DNA from: Mycolicibacterium lutetiense
GTDB taxonomy: Bacteria; Actinomycetota; Actinomycetes; Mycobacteriales; Mycobacteriaceae
Reading direction: 5' to 3'
Assembly (NCBI RefSeq): GCF_017876775.1
Contig: NZ_JAGIOP010000002.1
Location: 558,001-622,000 of the forward strand
Length of the DNA stretch: 64,000 nucleotides
The position numbers and the translations under genes were made by a program. Numbering within the stretch: position 1 is the stretch's first letter; the number at the start of each line of letters is the position of its first letter. The notes beneath the pieces are model-generated. The model had not been told where the DNA came from. It worked only from the letters and a program-made list of their open reading frames with translations, and searched no databases. This document shows, one piece after another, positions 63,426 through 64,000 of the stretch.

Positions 63426-64000
63426 ATGGACTTGGGTAGCGCGGCAAGAGCCTCCAAAGCCGAATGGATCGGTCGAGCACCTCATGAGGAGCTCGACCGG
63501 GCGTCGCGACCCGCGCTTCCGCACGACGACCCGTTCTACGCCCCACCTGCGGGGTTCGAGCATTCCGAGCCCGGAACCGTCCTGCGCAGCCGTGACGTCG
63601 AGCTGGCCTTCCTCGGCCTGATCCCGCAGCGCCTGCACGCCACGCAGCTCCTGTACCGCTCCACCGACCGCAACGGCAACCCCGAGGCTGCCGCCACCAC
63701 CGTCATCGTCCCGGCCGACGGCGCAGCCGACTGCCCGGTGGTGTCCTACCAGTGCGCCATCGACGCGATCTCGGCCCGATGCTTCCCGTCCTACGCGCTG
63801 CGCCACCACGCTAAGGCCACCGGCTCCCTGGCCCAGCTGGAGCTCCTTCTGATCTCTGCCGCGCTGGCCGAGGGCTGGGCGGTCTCAGTTCCCGACCACG
63901 AGGGCGTCAACGGCATGTGGGGCGCGCCCTACGAGCCCGGCTACCGGGTGCTCGACGGCTTGCGTGCGGCGATCAACGCCGAGCACCTCTCGTTGTCACC
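63426..64000 (+). CDS. Secretory-lipase-family protein (partial)
   Basis: The frame from ATG 63426 ([14 protein letters not shown]) is open to the right edge, giving 191 residues of a longer protein. It has [40 protein letters not shown] and [20 protein letters not shown], which are typical of the LIP (PF03583) alpha/beta-hydrolase lipases such as Rv1592c; the catalytic Ser would lie just past the edge. No clear signal peptide is visible at this start, so an upstream start or non-secreted form is possible. Confidence 0.8.
   Translation, partial: MDLGSAARASKAEWIGRAPHEELDRASRPALPHDDPFYAPPAGFEHSEPGTVLRSRDVELAFLGLIPQRLHATQLLYRSTDRNGNPEAAATTVIVPADGAADCPVVSYQCAIDAISARCFPSYALRHHAKATGSLAQLELLLISAALAEGWAVSVPDHEGVNGMWGAPYEPGYRVLDGLRAAINAEHLSLS

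Overview
The window is high-GC actinobacterial DNA and is best read as a fast-growing mycobacterium (Mycolicibacterium-like). From about 8.8 kb to the right edge the chromosomal gene order is recognisably that of the Mycobacterium tuberculosis block Rv1592c-Rv1625c, read in the opposite direction: cya, a small HdeD-like membrane gene, cydABDC, tesB, pyk, (gltBD), two small membrane genes, lgt, trpABC-trpE, bcp, hisIF-impA-hisAHBCD, nadCBA, a NrtR-type Nudix regulator and a secretory lipase. Family assignments come from reading the translations by eye; no database search was run.

Left end (1-6910): accessory DNA. Two integrative elements lie side by side. Element A (enters from the left edge, ends near 2487) shows a zinc-ribbon protein, an excisionase-like protein, an XRE repressor and a tyrosine integrase, and ends in the 3' end of a tRNA gene (the attachment-site scar). 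Element B (about 2488-6910) has its own integrase, excisionase, a DnaB-N/RepA-like ATPase, an iteron-like repeat cluster that could be its origin, and a chain of very small overlapping genes. Its right end abuts an mmpS gene that is truncated and also lacks a normal start codon, so the matching mmpL may lie beyond the left edge.

Middle-left (7.7-25.9 kb): a Pro/Ala-rich membrane protein divergent from an Rv1625c-type adenylate cyclase; a large DUF2339 membrane protein; a two-component pair; a sulfurtransferase; a polar amino-acid ABC importer whose binding-protein gene is cut by a 1457-bp ISL3-family insertion sequence with an 8-bp target duplication; then the cytochrome bd operon cydABDC with a possible operator in front.

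Middle (25.9-49.9 kb): acyl-CoA thioesterase, pyruvate kinase, glutamate synthase gltBD, lgt with a roughly 480-residue acidic repeat tail, the trp genes, bcp, and a leuA whose 5' region carries a 13-residue leader peptide with three consecutive Leu codons followed by four pairing segments (1:2, 2:3, 3:4), a classical attenuator layout. Divergent from leuA are a FadR-type regulator and an ABC ATPase. A putative restriction-modification pair and a doubly deleted hydrolase/cyclase pseudogene follow.

Right end (49.9-64 kb): the histidine operon hisD-C-B-H-A-impA-F-I with mostly 4-nt stop/start overlaps, several small independent genes, and the de novo NAD operon nadABC facing its NrtR regulator across a perfect 8-bp-arm palindrome. 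No CRISPR array, rRNA, complete tRNA or recognised riboswitch was seen.
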